NCBI GenBank assembly: GCA_902825775.1
Contig: CADECF010000014.1
Coordinates: 62,001 to 126,000 of the forward strand
Direction: 5' to 3'
From: an uncultured Lysobacteraceae bacterium
GTDB lineage: Bacteria > Pseudomonadota > Gammaproteobacteria > Xanthomonadales > Xanthomonadaceae
DNA length: 64,000 nucleotides
A model generated the notes under the pieces. It was not told where the DNA came from. It did no database searches and worked only from the letters and a program-made list of their open reading frames with translations. A program made the translations under genes and the position numbers. Shown one piece after another: positions 29,501-36,958 of the stretch (position 1 is its first letter; every line of letters begins with the position of its first letter).

Positions 29501-30946
29501 ATGGGTTTCGAGCTCCCCAGTCCACTGCTGCCCAAACTACTCAATGGCCTGCTCGGCCAGAATGGCCCCGGTCATGGCCATGGGCCAGGCGGCATCAATG
29601 GCGCCGAAGGCCCCGATAACGACCCCGACAACAGCGCCCATCACGCTCGCCAGGCGGCGCTGCAGAACGAGCGCGCGGCCGAGGCCGGCAACGATCAGGG
29701 CCGCTGGCAGCAATCGGAAGGCGCGAACAACGACGGCGTCCGACGCGGCAATGGCCCGCACGAGGGCCACCATGGTCCGCAGGGACCGGGCAACAGCAGT
29801 TCGGTAGGCAACGGCCATCTTCCGACGCCCGGCGGCGTCCTGTCGGACATCGTGGGCAAAGCCGACGCGGCCGCGCGCGGCCTGCTCGGCGACGGCCCGC
29901 CGGGCCTGGTCGCCAAGGGCGGCGATCTGGCGGCAAACCTGCTCAATCAGGCCGCGCAGACGGTGCAGCAGGCCACGCAAACCGCACAGACGGCAGCGGG
30001 CTTGGCCGCGAAATCGCTGGAAGCCATGCCGTTGGCCAATACCGCCACGGCGGCCAATGCCCTGCTCACCCAGGCCACCGCGCAGGCGCTCAATGCGCCC
30101 GGCGCGCAGGCCCTGGCCGCGCGCAATGCGCTGCACGATGCGGCCAGCGCACCGGTGATCCCGGCGCGCGACGCAGCAGCGCCGCTGCAGATGGCCTCCA
30201 CCAATCCGTTGGCCGGCAGCACGATCGTTCCCGGCGCTTCGCGCGCCGCCGATGCCGCGTTGCTGCAAGGCCGACAGGACCTGCCGATGCCGATGCGTGC
30301 GGAACAGGCCGTCGTCGATCGTTCGGCGAGCGTGCTGCCCGGCAGCAACCCGCCGCCGGCCGCGCCGATCGCCGCCGATACCGCGCGCGCGATTCCGGTG
30401 ATGGCGCCGCCGAGCACGGTGCCGCCATCGCAGACGGCCGCTGCAATGGAAGGCCGCAGCAATCTGATCGGCGGCGGCGGCGACCGCGTCGGTGGCGTGC
30501 CCAAGGCCGCGGACATGGCGCAACCTCAACAAACGCCGCCCGGTCACACCGGCGCCGCACCGACACGCATCGGCCGGCGCGACGAGCAAGCCGGCGAGAG
30601 CCTGGCGCAACGCATGGCGCGCGCACTGATGGCGCTGCTGGGCCTGGCGCCGGCCGAAGCGGACGCACCGGAACTCGATGAGGAAGCACTCGCGCAGGCC
30701 GCGGCGGAAAATCGCTGGCAGCGCCTGCAATGGGTGTTCTGGACGCTCGCCGTCGTGGGTTACGCCTGTCTGGTGTTCGCATTGATCGTGTTCATTCCCG
30801 GCGGCAGCGGCTTCCTGGACGAGACGCGCAATCCGTTCGGCACGCCGGCCTTGATCGTCGGCTTGACCAGCTCGCTGGGCGCGTGGTGGTTCGCGCGCAA
30901 ACTCGCCGCGAATGCCGAGCCTGCGCCGCCGCCGGCATCCGACTAA
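29501..30946 (+). CDS. Gly/Ala-rich T3SS-associated protein with two C-terminal membrane helices (candidate translocator)
   Basis: 481 residues, unrecognised family. The N-terminal ~100 residues are Gly/Asn/His-rich (for example GQNGPGHGHGPGG) and harpin-like; residues ~120-370 are Ala-rich helices with many Gln/Thr, and no Sec signal is present. Two hydrophobic segments lie near the end, about residues 410-432 (WVFWTLAVVGYACLVFALIVF) and 448-467, with a short loop between them. Pore-forming translocators such as HrpF, IpaB and YopB also carry C-terminal hydrophobic hairpins, and this gene opens the T3SS island behind a CTAGGG box, so a translocon or secreted role is inferred. The start is supported by GGAGGAATAGCC before the ATG. 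Confidence is high for the gene, low for function. Confidence 0.6.
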   Translation: MGFELPSPLLPKLLNGLLGQNGPGHGHGPGGINGAEGPDNDPDNSAHHARQAALQNERAAEAGNDQGRWQQSEGANNDGVRRGNGPHEGHHGPQGPGNSSSVGNGHLPTPGGVLSDIVGKADAAARGLLGDGPPGLVAKGGDLAANLLNQAAQTVQQATQTAQTAAGLAAKSLEAMPLANTATAANALLTQATAQALNAPGAQALAARNALHDAASAPVIPARDAAAPLQMASTNPLAGSTIVPGASRAADAALLQGRQDLPMPMRAEQAVVDRSASVLPGSNPPPAAPIAADTARAIPVMAPPSTVPPSQTAAAMEGRSNLIGGGGDRVGGVPKAADMAQPQQTPPGHTGAAPTRIGRRDEQAGESLAQRMARALMALLGLAPAEADAPELDEEALAQAAAENRWQRLQWVFWTLAVVGYACLVFALIVFIPGGSGFLDETRNPFGTPALIVGLTSSLGAWWFARKLAANAEPAPPPASD

Positions 30947-30959
30947 TTCTCAGACGACT

Positions 30960-31675
30960 ACCGGCCCGTCATCCCAGCGAACGCTGGGACCCATCTTGAT
31001 CTAGCCCTTAAGCGAAGGCGGGCATCCAGCGCCTTCGCTCTGGCTCTGTAGGGCGGAGCTCGCTCCGCTGCCCTTTCTTTTCGTAGGTGCGAATGAATTC
31101 GCACCTACCTTTGTAGAGCGGAGCTTGCTCCGCTGCTCTTTGCTTGCGTGTTCTCGCGATCGATGCGATCGCCCGGATCCCTCCTTAGCGCAAATCCGCA
31201 AAAGCCACGTCACCCATAGGCAACGAATCAAAATCTAATGCCTGCGTAAGAAGGTCAACCACGACGAAAGTTCGACCGCCTGCAGCCTTTCAGGCGCTTT
31301 GAATCACATAAGCTTCGGACCCTTTCTTGGTTACTTTCTTTGGGCCAGCAAAGAAATTGGCCCGCGCGTAGCGCGGAAGCTTTTTCCATGGCGCGAGTCC
31401 AGCGCAATTCACCGGTCACGTCGTCCTGGATCGGCGTGCGCCGGGATGACGGCTTTGAGAGCGAGAGCAGCGGGGCAAGCCCCGCTCTACAAAGCGCAGA
31501 GCAAAGTCGCTGGATCCCCGCCTTCGCGGGGGGATGACGGCTTAGGGGCAAGGGCAAAATGGGTCCCAGCGTTCGCTGGGATGACGGCAGAAAAGCGAGT
31601 TGCGCGTTGCGATGACCCCGATCGTTCTCCGTTGTGTCGTGGAGATGACGACGGCGGGCCAGAGTCCACCCTACG
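30960..31675. repeat. Repeat mosaic in the T3SS island
   Basis: No gene was recognised in 30947-31675. It holds GTCATCCCAGCGAACGCTGG (30968 and, inverted, near 31564-31586), several GTAGAGCGGAGCTTGCTCCG hairpins (~31050, 31112, 31475), and a block around 31315-31450 (ACCCTTTTCTTGGTTACTTTC-like, then CGCGAGTCCAGC) that matches, inverted, the block at 21050-21200. Confidence 0.75.
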
Positions 31676-32368
31676 TCAGCGTTTCACCAAGCCGCCGTCG
31701 GTCAGCGCCAGGCGTTTGAGGTCCACGCCCGATTCGAGCAAGTCGCCGCGCACGCTGCGTTGCAGATCCGCCAACTGCGCCGGATTGCTGCCGTTCTTCA
31801 AGGCCTGATATGCGGACCCGGCGAGCATCGTGAGATACGCCGTTCGCTCGGCTTGCGACTGTTTCTGCGCATCGCTCATCTTGGCGATCGACGGCACCGC
31901 GGCCAACGCGCCCGCCAGTTGCCGGCGAACGGCTTTCTGGCCCGCGGGCTGTTCGTTCGAATCCGCGGCGTTGACGATTTCCCAACTGATGACCAGATAC
32001 GCCGCCAGCACATCGCCCAGGTTCTGCGGCGAATAGCCGTAACGCTGCAGCAAGCGGTCGAAGGATTGCATCAACTTGCCCGAGCGGATCGCCGGCGCCA
32101 TTTCCGCGGCGCCGGGTTGCTGGGCCAGATGGGCGATGATCGCTTCGCGTTCGCGTGCGGTCACCGCGGCATCGCGCGAGAACGCCAGCTTGCGCACCGC
32201 ATCCGCGGGCGCCTGCGCAGGCGCCGGCTTGGATAGCGCGGCATCCAACGAAGACCGGAGGTCTTGCGCGGCGGCCGTGCCGGACAGCGCGAGCAGATAC
32301 AAGATGGCCGCCAGCCAAACGCGGCGGCAACGGTACAGGCGCGCGACGCGGCTCACCACTCCACGCAT
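31676..32368 (-). CDS. Secreted helical protein, DUF6683-like
   Basis: 230 residues. A signal peptide or anchor (VWLAAILYLLALSGTAAAQ) is followed by an all-helical domain with YGYSPQNLGDVLAAYLVISWEIVN, which resembles DUF6683 proteins; this match is from memory and not firm. The ATG at 32368 is preceded by CAGGTGCCGGT and overlaps the end of the upstream gene (stop at 32353), so the two are coupled. It lies in the T3SS island, but a Sec signal speaks against type III export. Function unknown. Confidence 0.65.
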   Translation of the reverse strand: MRGVVSRVARLYRCRRVWLAAILYLLALSGTAAAQDLRSSLDAALSKPAPAQAPADAVRKLAFSRDAAVTAREREAIIAHLAQQPGAAEMAPAIRSGKLMQSFDRLLQRYGYSPQNLGDVLAAYLVISWEIVNAADSNEQPAGQKAVRRQLAGALAAVPSIAKMSDAQKQSQAERTAYLTMLAGSAYQALKNGSNPAQLADLQRSVRGDLLESGVDLKRLALTDGGLVKR

Positions 32369-33039
32369 ACCGGCACCTGGGTCATGATCATCGGCGCACC
32401 GGACATGCTGGCCACGTTGCGCGTCTGCCAGATGGTGCGTTTGCATTTGCCCTTGCCCTTGCTGGCGGCGCCACTCCCGGACGTGATGCGTTTGCCGGAC
32501 GGGGCGATGCCCGCTGCCGTAGCGGTGCGCACGCCCGCCGCGCTGCGCTGGAGATCGTAGTGGAACAGGTAAGTGGTGCCCGGAGGCGGGCCGCCCGGTT
32601 TGGATGTCAGCACGCGCAACTCGACGTCCAGGCCGAAATGCGCATCGGTCACGTTGCCGTCGAAGCGCAGGCGTTGATTGGTGGAAGTGCCGCCGCCCCG
32701 GATCGTGCCGCCGGGCGTCAGATCCAACACGACGTCGTCGTGCCCGGCGCGCCAACCCGAGCGGCTGTCGTTGCCCTCGAGCACGAAACCGGCGGTTTCC
32801 TTGTTGATGAGCCCATCGACCACCAGCTGGATACGGCCGTTGGACAGCCGCTTGAAATGCGCGCTGCCGGTGCCGGCATCGGTTCGCTTCAGCGCGCCGT
32901 CGGGCGCACGCACGCGCACGCCGACATCGCCCATGTAAGGCGCGCCGGCATAGCGGGCGGCCGTACCGGTTTGCGCGGCGCATGCCAGCGAAGGCAACGC
33001 CAGGACCAGGAATGCGATCGTGCGGAACATCGGTTTCAT
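32353..33039 (-). CDS. Secreted hypothetical protein
   Basis: 228 residues. A signal peptide (FRTIAFLVLALPSLACAAQ) precedes a beta-rich domain with no recognised family; the end contains CKRTIWQTRNVASM and two Cys. The ATG at 33039 follows GAGAGGTAGG, which supports it over the upstream in-frame ATG at 33054. It overlaps the next gene by 16 bp, forming a two-gene unit. A terminator lies immediately upstream, so this unit is separable from the T3SS accessory operon before it. Function unknown. Confidence 0.65.
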   Translation of the reverse strand: MKPMFRTIAFLVLALPSLACAAQTGTAARYAGAPYMGDVGVRVRAPDGALKRTDAGTGSAHFKRLSNGRIQLVVDGLINKETAGFVLEGNDSRSGWRAGHDDVVLDLTPGGTIRGGGTSTNQRLRFDGNVTDAHFGLDVELRVLTSKPGGPPPGTTYLFHYDLQRSAAGVRTATAAGIAPSGKRITSGSGAASKGKGKCKRTIWQTRNVASMSGAPMIMTQVPVCVEW

Positions 33040-33052
33040 GAGCCTACCTCTC

Positions 33053-33080
33053 AAAAAGGAACGCCCCCGTGACGGGGGCG
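33053..33080 (-). terminator. Rho-independent terminator of the box-C operon
   Basis: On the minus strand a 9-bp stem CGCCCCCGT / ACGGGGGCG followed by TTCC and TTTTT, 24 bp after the stop of the 116-residue protein gene. Confidence 0.85.
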
Positions 33081-33104
33081 CCCTCTTCTCGCTCGCAAGA
33101 ACGA

Positions 33105-33455
33105 TTACTGCTTGCGCGAGATGTCCTTGTTGCCTTCACCGATGGTCTTCACGATGGTCGCCAGCATCTGCAGCATCTGGCCCAGTTGCTGACCGAGCAC
33201 CTGCAGCTCGGCGTTCAGCTCGGTCAGGCCTTTGCCGTCGATCGTGGCATCGGGATTGTCCTTCTGCTGGCGCTGCAGCGTGTCGATGTCGCGGGCCATA
33301 TCGAGCATGCGCTCGCCCATCGCATCGGCGATCTTGCCCAGGGCCAGGGCGATGGCGCGCAGCCAGCCGCCGCCGTTGCCCAGAGCCGACTTGGCTTCGG
33401 TGGTGCGCTCGGTTTCGGCGGTGTTGACGTAGGAGTAGTTGAAGACTTCGGTCAT
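33105..33455 (-). CDS. Small helical T3SS-associated protein (needle/filament-like)
   Basis: 116 residues without a signal peptide or Cys. After a polar N-terminus, helical segments run through GGGWLRAIALALGKIADAM and end in LGQMLQMLATIVKTIGEGNK. The W-x-x-A-x-x-x-A-x-G pattern and length resemble the 110-residue needle-like protein encoded at 43868-44200, so the two may be paralogues. Proteins of this size and helical content include T3SS needle, rod and EspA-like filament subunits; the exact role is not known. The ATG at 33455 has CTGGAGAAACCGCC upstream. Second gene of the box-C unit, 75 bp after its neighbour and followed by a terminator. Confidence 0.6.
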   Translation of the reverse strand: MTEVFNYSYVNTAETERTTEAKSALGNGGGWLRAIALALGKIADAMGERMLDMARDIDTLQRQQKDNPDATIDGKGLTELNAELQVLGQQLGQMLQMLATIVKTIGEGNKDISRKQ

Positions 33456-33530
33456 GGCGGTTTCTCCAGGGAATGTACGTTGATTGCTTGCTGTTTCGGG
33501 GAATGCGCCGTCGCCGACGCTAAACAACGA

Positions 33531-34127
33531 TCAACGGCTGCCCGGAGGGCCGCGCAAACGCCGCGAGCGCGAATTCACCACTTCGCTGCGGATCGGGGAA
33601 ACGTCGGCCGACGGCAACGGCGAGCGTTCGCTGTCGGCGGCGTTGATGGTCAATGCGGCCGCTTCCTTGCGGAACCAGGCCAGGGCTTTTTCTTCGCCCT
33701 CGGTCTGCAGGCGGCGGCTGAATTCGATCGCCAGCTGCGACTCGCGGCGTTGCAGCGGCTGCAGCGCCTGGTTGATCTGGCGGATCAGGTCGTTGGCTTC
33801 GCTCTCGCCCATCGCGCCGCTGGATTGGAGCGACTGCACCGCTTCCATCCACACGCTGCGGTCGGCGAACGCCGCGGCCGTCGCACCATGGCTGCCGGCG
33901 CCGGCGATGGCGTCTTCGAACTGCTGCATCAGTGCGTCGCGCGCGTCGCGGTCGAGACTGGGATCGTCCTGCAGCGCGGTGTCGAGCTGGCGCAGGAAAT
34001 CGTCCATGTCCACCTTGCCCGCGCCGCTGCCGTTGGCCTGCGACGTGCCGGTCGCGCGATCCAACATGATCGGCTGTTGCAGCGCAGGCCTCGGATTACC
34101 AGGACGTTGTGGGCGACGCAGGGTCAT
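33531..34127 (-). CDS. T3SS-associated helical protein, GEExAxAW family member 1
   Basis: 198 residues, no signal peptide, largely helical, basic C-terminal tail (RSRRLRGPP). Residues ~93-158 align without gaps over 66 positions to the 99-residue protein encoded at 34375-34674, sharing a Gly, the E-F/Y-x-RR pair, and GEExAxAW. I do not recognise the family outside this window. It is the first gene after CTAGGG box C (80 bp upstream). An effector, chaperone or regulator role is possible; nothing decides between them. The ATG at 34127 has only a weak ribosome site (AACAGCAG). Confidence 0.6.
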   Translation of the reverse strand: MTLRRPQRPGNPRPALQQPIMLDRATGTSQANGSGAGKVDMDDFLRQLDTALQDDPSLDRDARDALMQQFEDAIAGAGSHGATAAAFADRSVWMEAVQSLQSSGAMGESEANDLIRQINQALQPLQRRESQLAIEFSRRLQTEGEEKALAWFRKEAAALTINAADSERSPLPSADVSPIRSEVVNSRSRRLRGPPGSR

Positions 34128-34206
34128 CTGCTGTTCTCGCTTGCGGCCCGGAGAAGAACGCTCAGCGGGCGATGGATCCAGTGTAGGCGCCCGGTAGAGC
34201 GCAACA

Positions 34207-34224
34207 AGCTGGGGGTTACCCTAG
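34207..34224 (-). promoter_or_regulatory. CTAGGG box C
   Basis: On the minus strand CTAGGGTAACCCCCAGCT, 80 bp upstream of the start at 34127. A TACACT hexamer (minus strand, 34180-34185) follows after 21 bp. Confidence 0.65.
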
Positions 34225-34313
34225 CCGGCAGGGGTTCTGCGTAGCGTCAAAACCACGCCTGTAACGAACGAAGAAGCGTTAATTCCATGTGAGCGCGATA
34301 CGCGCATAAACGA

Positions 34314-34345
34314 CAAAGGCCGGACCGCTTGCGGCGGGCCGGCCC
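34314..34345 (-). terminator. Probable terminator of the box-B operon
   Basis: On the minus strand GGCCGG and CCGGCC arms enclose a GC-rich loop, followed by TTTGTCG, 30 bp after the stop of the 99-residue protein gene. Confidence 0.55.
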
Positions 34346-34374
34346 TGACGGCCACTGCACGGGGGAGAGCGCGG

Positions 34375-34674
34375 CTAACCGGTGACCACTCGCAACTGGT
34401 CGGTGATGGCGCGGGTGGCTTCGCCGTGCCTGCGGCCGAGATCGCGGGCGGCGTCCGCCAACCAGGCGTTGGCCTGTTCCTCGCCGTCCTCGTCGCGACG
34501 GCGCAGATATTCCGGCTCCAGGCGCGCCTTCTCCTCCTCGACATCGCGCAGCATCTCGTCGTAGTGCTGCAGCAGACGCGATTCTTCTGCGATGTCGAGG
34601 ATGCCCTGCTCGCGCAGATCGGAGAGCCGGTCGACGAGCTCTTCGCGGGTCTTCGGAGCGGACGTGTCGAGCAT
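34375..34674 (-). CDS. T3SS-associated helical protein, GEExAxAW family member 2
   Basis: 99 residues, highly charged and helical (EEEKARLEPEYLRRRDEDG then EEQANAWLADAARDL), no signal peptide or Cys. It is a clear paralogue of the C-terminal part of the 198-residue protein (gapless over 66 residues). The gene follows the glycine-zipper gene by 3 bp and so belongs to the box-B unit. Function unknown; small charged helical proteins of this size in T3SS islands are often chaperones or co-regulators, but no chaperone motif is visible. Confidence 0.6.
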   Translation of the reverse strand: MLDTSAPKTREELVDRLSDLREQGILDIAEESRLLQHYDEMLRDVEEEKARLEPEYLRRRDEDGEEQANAWLADAARDLGRRHGEATRAITDQLRVVTG

Positions 34675-34677
34675 GGG

Positions 34678-34899
34678 TCAACTCGCGCCGTTGAGGCCGA
34701 AGTTGAAGCCGCCCGAATAGCTCTGGTTGAACAGCGAGCCGAAGTTGAAGCCGCCGCTGCTGCCGCCACCGCCGCTGGAATCGCCGCCGATCATGCCGCC
34801 GAGCCACGAACCGAGCTGCTGACCGATCGCCGCGCCTGCGGGACCGCCGAAGAATGAGCCGACGACTTGGCCGACTAATGATCCAATCTGACTGCCCAT
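34678..34899 (-). CDS. Glycine-zipper small protein of the T3SS island
   Basis: 73 residues. The N-terminal half is a Gly/Ala small-residue helix (GSLVGQVVGSFFGGPAGAA then IGQQLGSWLGGMIGG), typical of glycine-zipper, membrane-inserting peptides; the second half is Gly/Ser/Asn/Phe-rich (GGFNFGSLFNQ repeated as GGFNFGLN). No Sec signal. The ATG at 34899 is preceded by GAGGACATCCAC. First gene behind CTAGGG box B and 3 bp from the next gene. A harpin-like or pore-forming secreted role is possible; unproven. Confidence 0.6.
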   Translation of the reverse strand: MGSQIGSLVGQVVGSFFGGPAGAAIGQQLGSWLGGMIGGDSSGGGGSSGGFNFGSLFNQSYSGGFNFGLNGAS

Positions 34900-34995
34900 G
34901 TGGATGTCCTCATGTTTTGAAGGTCTGGTCGGCCCGAGAGAAAGGGACCTTTCGAGCGCAATGCCTAGTTTCCGCATCCGTTCAGCGACGCCAAG

Positions 34996-35027
34996 CTAGG
35001 TCGTACCCGACCTAGGGATAGCCCTAT
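34996..35027 (-). promoter_or_regulatory. CTAGGG box B (two overlapping inverted repeats)
   Basis: CTAGGTCG-TACC-CGACCTAG (34996-35015) is a perfect inverted repeat that overlaps ACCTAGGGATAGCCCTAT (35010-35027), which fits the box consensus. It lies ~97-111 bp upstream of the glycine-zipper gene. The -10 spacing seen at the other sites is not clear here. Confidence 0.6.
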
Positions 35028-35073
35028 GGCCGCCGTCGATGCCCGCATCACCGCGCTGCGGGATACTGCGGCC

Positions 35074-35682
35074 ATGAGCGAAGATCCGGCCCCCGCGGCG
35101 CAGCGCGCCCAGGACTATCCGGGCGCCGAGCTGCTGCGCTCGCGCCGCCTGCGGCTGCGCGGCCTGCGTTACGCCGACATCTTCGATCTTCAACGTTTGG
35201 GACGCGATCCGCGCACGACGCAGGCGCTGCTGGATGCGCCCGTCGACAGCGTGGCCGCGGCGTGTGCGCTGATCGACAACGCCAATCGTGTGTACCGCGA
35301 GCGTCCCGGCTTGGGCGTGTGGCGTGCGGACGACGAGCGCGGCGCGTTCATCGGTTTCTTTTCGCTGATGGCGGAACTTGATCCGGACGAAGTAGAAATC
35401 GGCACGCGCCTGTTGCCCAGCGCCTGGGGTCGCGGTTATGCGCTCGAAGCGGGCGCGGCGTTGTGCGATCACGCATTCGCCACGCTGCGATTGCCGCAGC
35501 TGATCGGAATGTGCGATCCGCTCAACCGCTCGGTGCCGTCGTTGCTGATGCGGTTGGGATTCGTTGCCGGTGGCGAGGCCGAGCAGTTCGGCAATCGGGC
35601 GTTGCGGTTCGTGCTTCGGCGTGAGGATTGGCACGGCATTAGGCGACGGATACGCGGCCCGCGCGAGCCGGGCTCTTCGTAG
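35074..35682 (+). CDS. GNAT acetyltransferase, RimJ/RimL type
   Basis: 202 residues from the ATG at 35074 (MSEDPAP); an ATG at 35026 lies inside box B and would add 16. The domain is that of ribosomal-protein-alanine-acetyltransferase relatives: LLRSRRLRLRGLRYADIFDL at the start, EIGTRLLPSAWGRGYALEAGAAL as the acetyl-CoA loop, and LNRSVPSLLMRLGFV. The substrate is unknown. It is divergent from the box-B operon and looks unrelated to secretion. Confidence 0.8.
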   Translation: MSEDPAPAAQRAQDYPGAELLRSRRLRLRGLRYADIFDLQRLGRDPRTTQALLDAPVDSVAAACALIDNANRVYRERPGLGVWRADDERGAFIGFFSLMAELDPDEVEIGTRLLPSAWGRGYALEAGAALCDHAFATLRLPQLIGMCDPLNRSVPSLLMRLGFVAGGEAEQFGNRALRFVLRREDWHGIRRRIRGPREPGSS

Positions 35683-35843
35683 GAGCGGCTTTTGTGGGAG
35701 CGGCTTCAGCCGCGAGCTCTTGCTCTTGGCTGTCATCCCGAGCGAAGCGAGGGATCTGCTGTCGAGTCGCTGCGTGCAAGCAGATCCCTCGCTTCGCTCG
35801 GGATGACAGGCAAAAACCCCGCGGCTGAAGCCGCTTGCACAAA
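35683..35843. repeat. Nested palindromic repeats
   Basis: An outer GTGGGAGCGGCTTCAGCCGC arm (35694) and GCGGCTGAAGCCGCTTGC (35820) enclose the long hairpin GTCATCCCGAGCGAAGCGAG (35733-35806). One repeat family has inserted within, or paired with, another. Confidence 0.85.
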
Positions 35844-35846
35844 AAC

Positions 35847-36845
35847 TTACGGCGCGGGAACGCGAACTATTTCGCCGTCGCGATAGCGCCAAGTCTCGAT
35901 CGGCACCTCACCTTCGCCGCGGTTCAAGGGGCCGCCGGGCAGCACGATCGTGAGTTGCTCGCGCGTCGCGGACAACTGCGGCGCCTTGCCGCCGCAGAAA
36001 TCGATCGGCTTGGAGATCGCATGACCACCGTCGCGGCGCAGGCCCAGGATCCACAGCGGTCCGCCATCGCAGGCATTGCCGCGCATGTCCTGCTGGAACA
36101 CGATCGTTTCGTCGAACGGCGCGATGCCCCGCTCGTAACGCTGCAGGATTCGCGGCGCCGGAAAATCCGGAAAATCCCCGCCGCCGCCCGTGCGCCGCAG
36201 TTCACGGCCGGCGAGCGTGATGCGGAACGCTTCCTGGCCGCCGTCCGCGCGCGGCAGTTCGGCGATCTCCAGGCGCCCGGCGACAGTGTCGATTCCGGTA
36301 GCGGAAGCCGGCGTCGGCGCAGGTTCGGACGCAGGCAGCGCATAAACGTCGCCGTCGTAGTGCGCGACTTCCTCGCCATCGCCAAGCTGCAGGCGCAGAT
36401 CGCGGAAGCCGTTCGTGCTCGTATCTGCCGTGCGCAAGTCGTTCGCGACTGCTGCAGGCAACACCAGGCGCTGGCCGGCCGGTTCGTCGACATAAGCCCA
36501 CCAGTAGGCGTACTCGTCGTCGCGTAGGCAGTCGTGGCGACCGCGGACGATCCAGTCGATGCGGCCATCGTCGTTGAGATCGGCGCGGCGCGTATCGACC
36601 CAGTCGGGCTGGAATCGGCTGACGCCGTCGCGCGTGCCTTGTGCGCAGTCGAGCACGTGCTCATCGGTACCCAATGCACGCGCGATCGACGCGGGCAATT
36701 CCGTTGCCGTCGCATTCGCTCGCTCAGGAGAAGCTACCGAGGTTCCCTCTGCCGGCGGCGGCGCCTGCGCGCAGGATGCGGTCGCGCAAGCCACCAACAG
36801 CCATGCGCCGAAACGGAGGGGATCAATTACGGAAACGCGGATCAT
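35847..36845 (-). CDS. Hypothetical lipoprotein with an FG-GAP/VCBS-like segment
   Basis: 332 residues from the ATG at 36845; an in-frame upstream ATG at 36905 gives a worse N-terminus. The N-terminal helix (GAWLLVACATASCAQAPP) has a possible lipobox TASC. The segment RADLNDDGRIDWIVRGRHDC resembles the calcium-binding D-x-N-D-D-G-x-x-D motif of VCBS/FG-GAP repeats, and the rest is beta-rich with four Cys. No enzyme motif was found. It is 114 bp downstream-adjacent to the hydrolase gene but separated by a palindrome; no clear T3SS link. Confidence 0.6.
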   Translation of the reverse strand: MIRVSVIDPLRFGAWLLVACATASCAQAPPPAEGTSVASPERANATATELPASIARALGTDEHVLDCAQGTRDGVSRFQPDWVDTRRADLNDDGRIDWIVRGRHDCLRDDEYAYWWAYVDEPAGQRLVLPAAVANDLRTADTSTNGFRDLRLQLGDGEEVAHYDGDVYALPASEPAPTPASATGIDTVAGRLEIAELPRADGGQEAFRITLAGRELRRTGGGGDFPDFPAPRILQRYERGIAPFDETIVFQQDMRGNACDGGPLWILGLRRDGGHAISKPIDFCGGKAPQLSATREQLTIVLPGGPLNRGEGEVPIETWRYRDGEIVRVPAP

Positions 36846-36912
36846 GCCCCGCAGTGTAGCGCCGGCTGCGCATCGGCTGCCTTCACGCATGACGGTCGTG
36901 CGCACCGCGTTT

Positions 36913-36940
36913 CGTAGAGTCGAGCATGCTCGACTCTACG
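36913..36940. repeat. Perfect 28-bp palindrome
   Basis: CGTAGAGTCGAGCATGCTCG ACTCTACG is perfectly self-complementary, 19 bp after the hydrolase gene stop. It may serve as its terminator, though no T-tract follows. Confidence 0.7.
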
Positions 36941-36958
36941 GTGCGGCGCGCCGGCGAA

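Noticed and set aside
34996-35074. The acetyltransferase gene as a member of the CTAGGG regulon
   Set aside because: Box B would overlap its upstream ATG and sit too close to the preferred start (47 bp) for the spacing seen elsewhere; the box serves the minus-strand unit.
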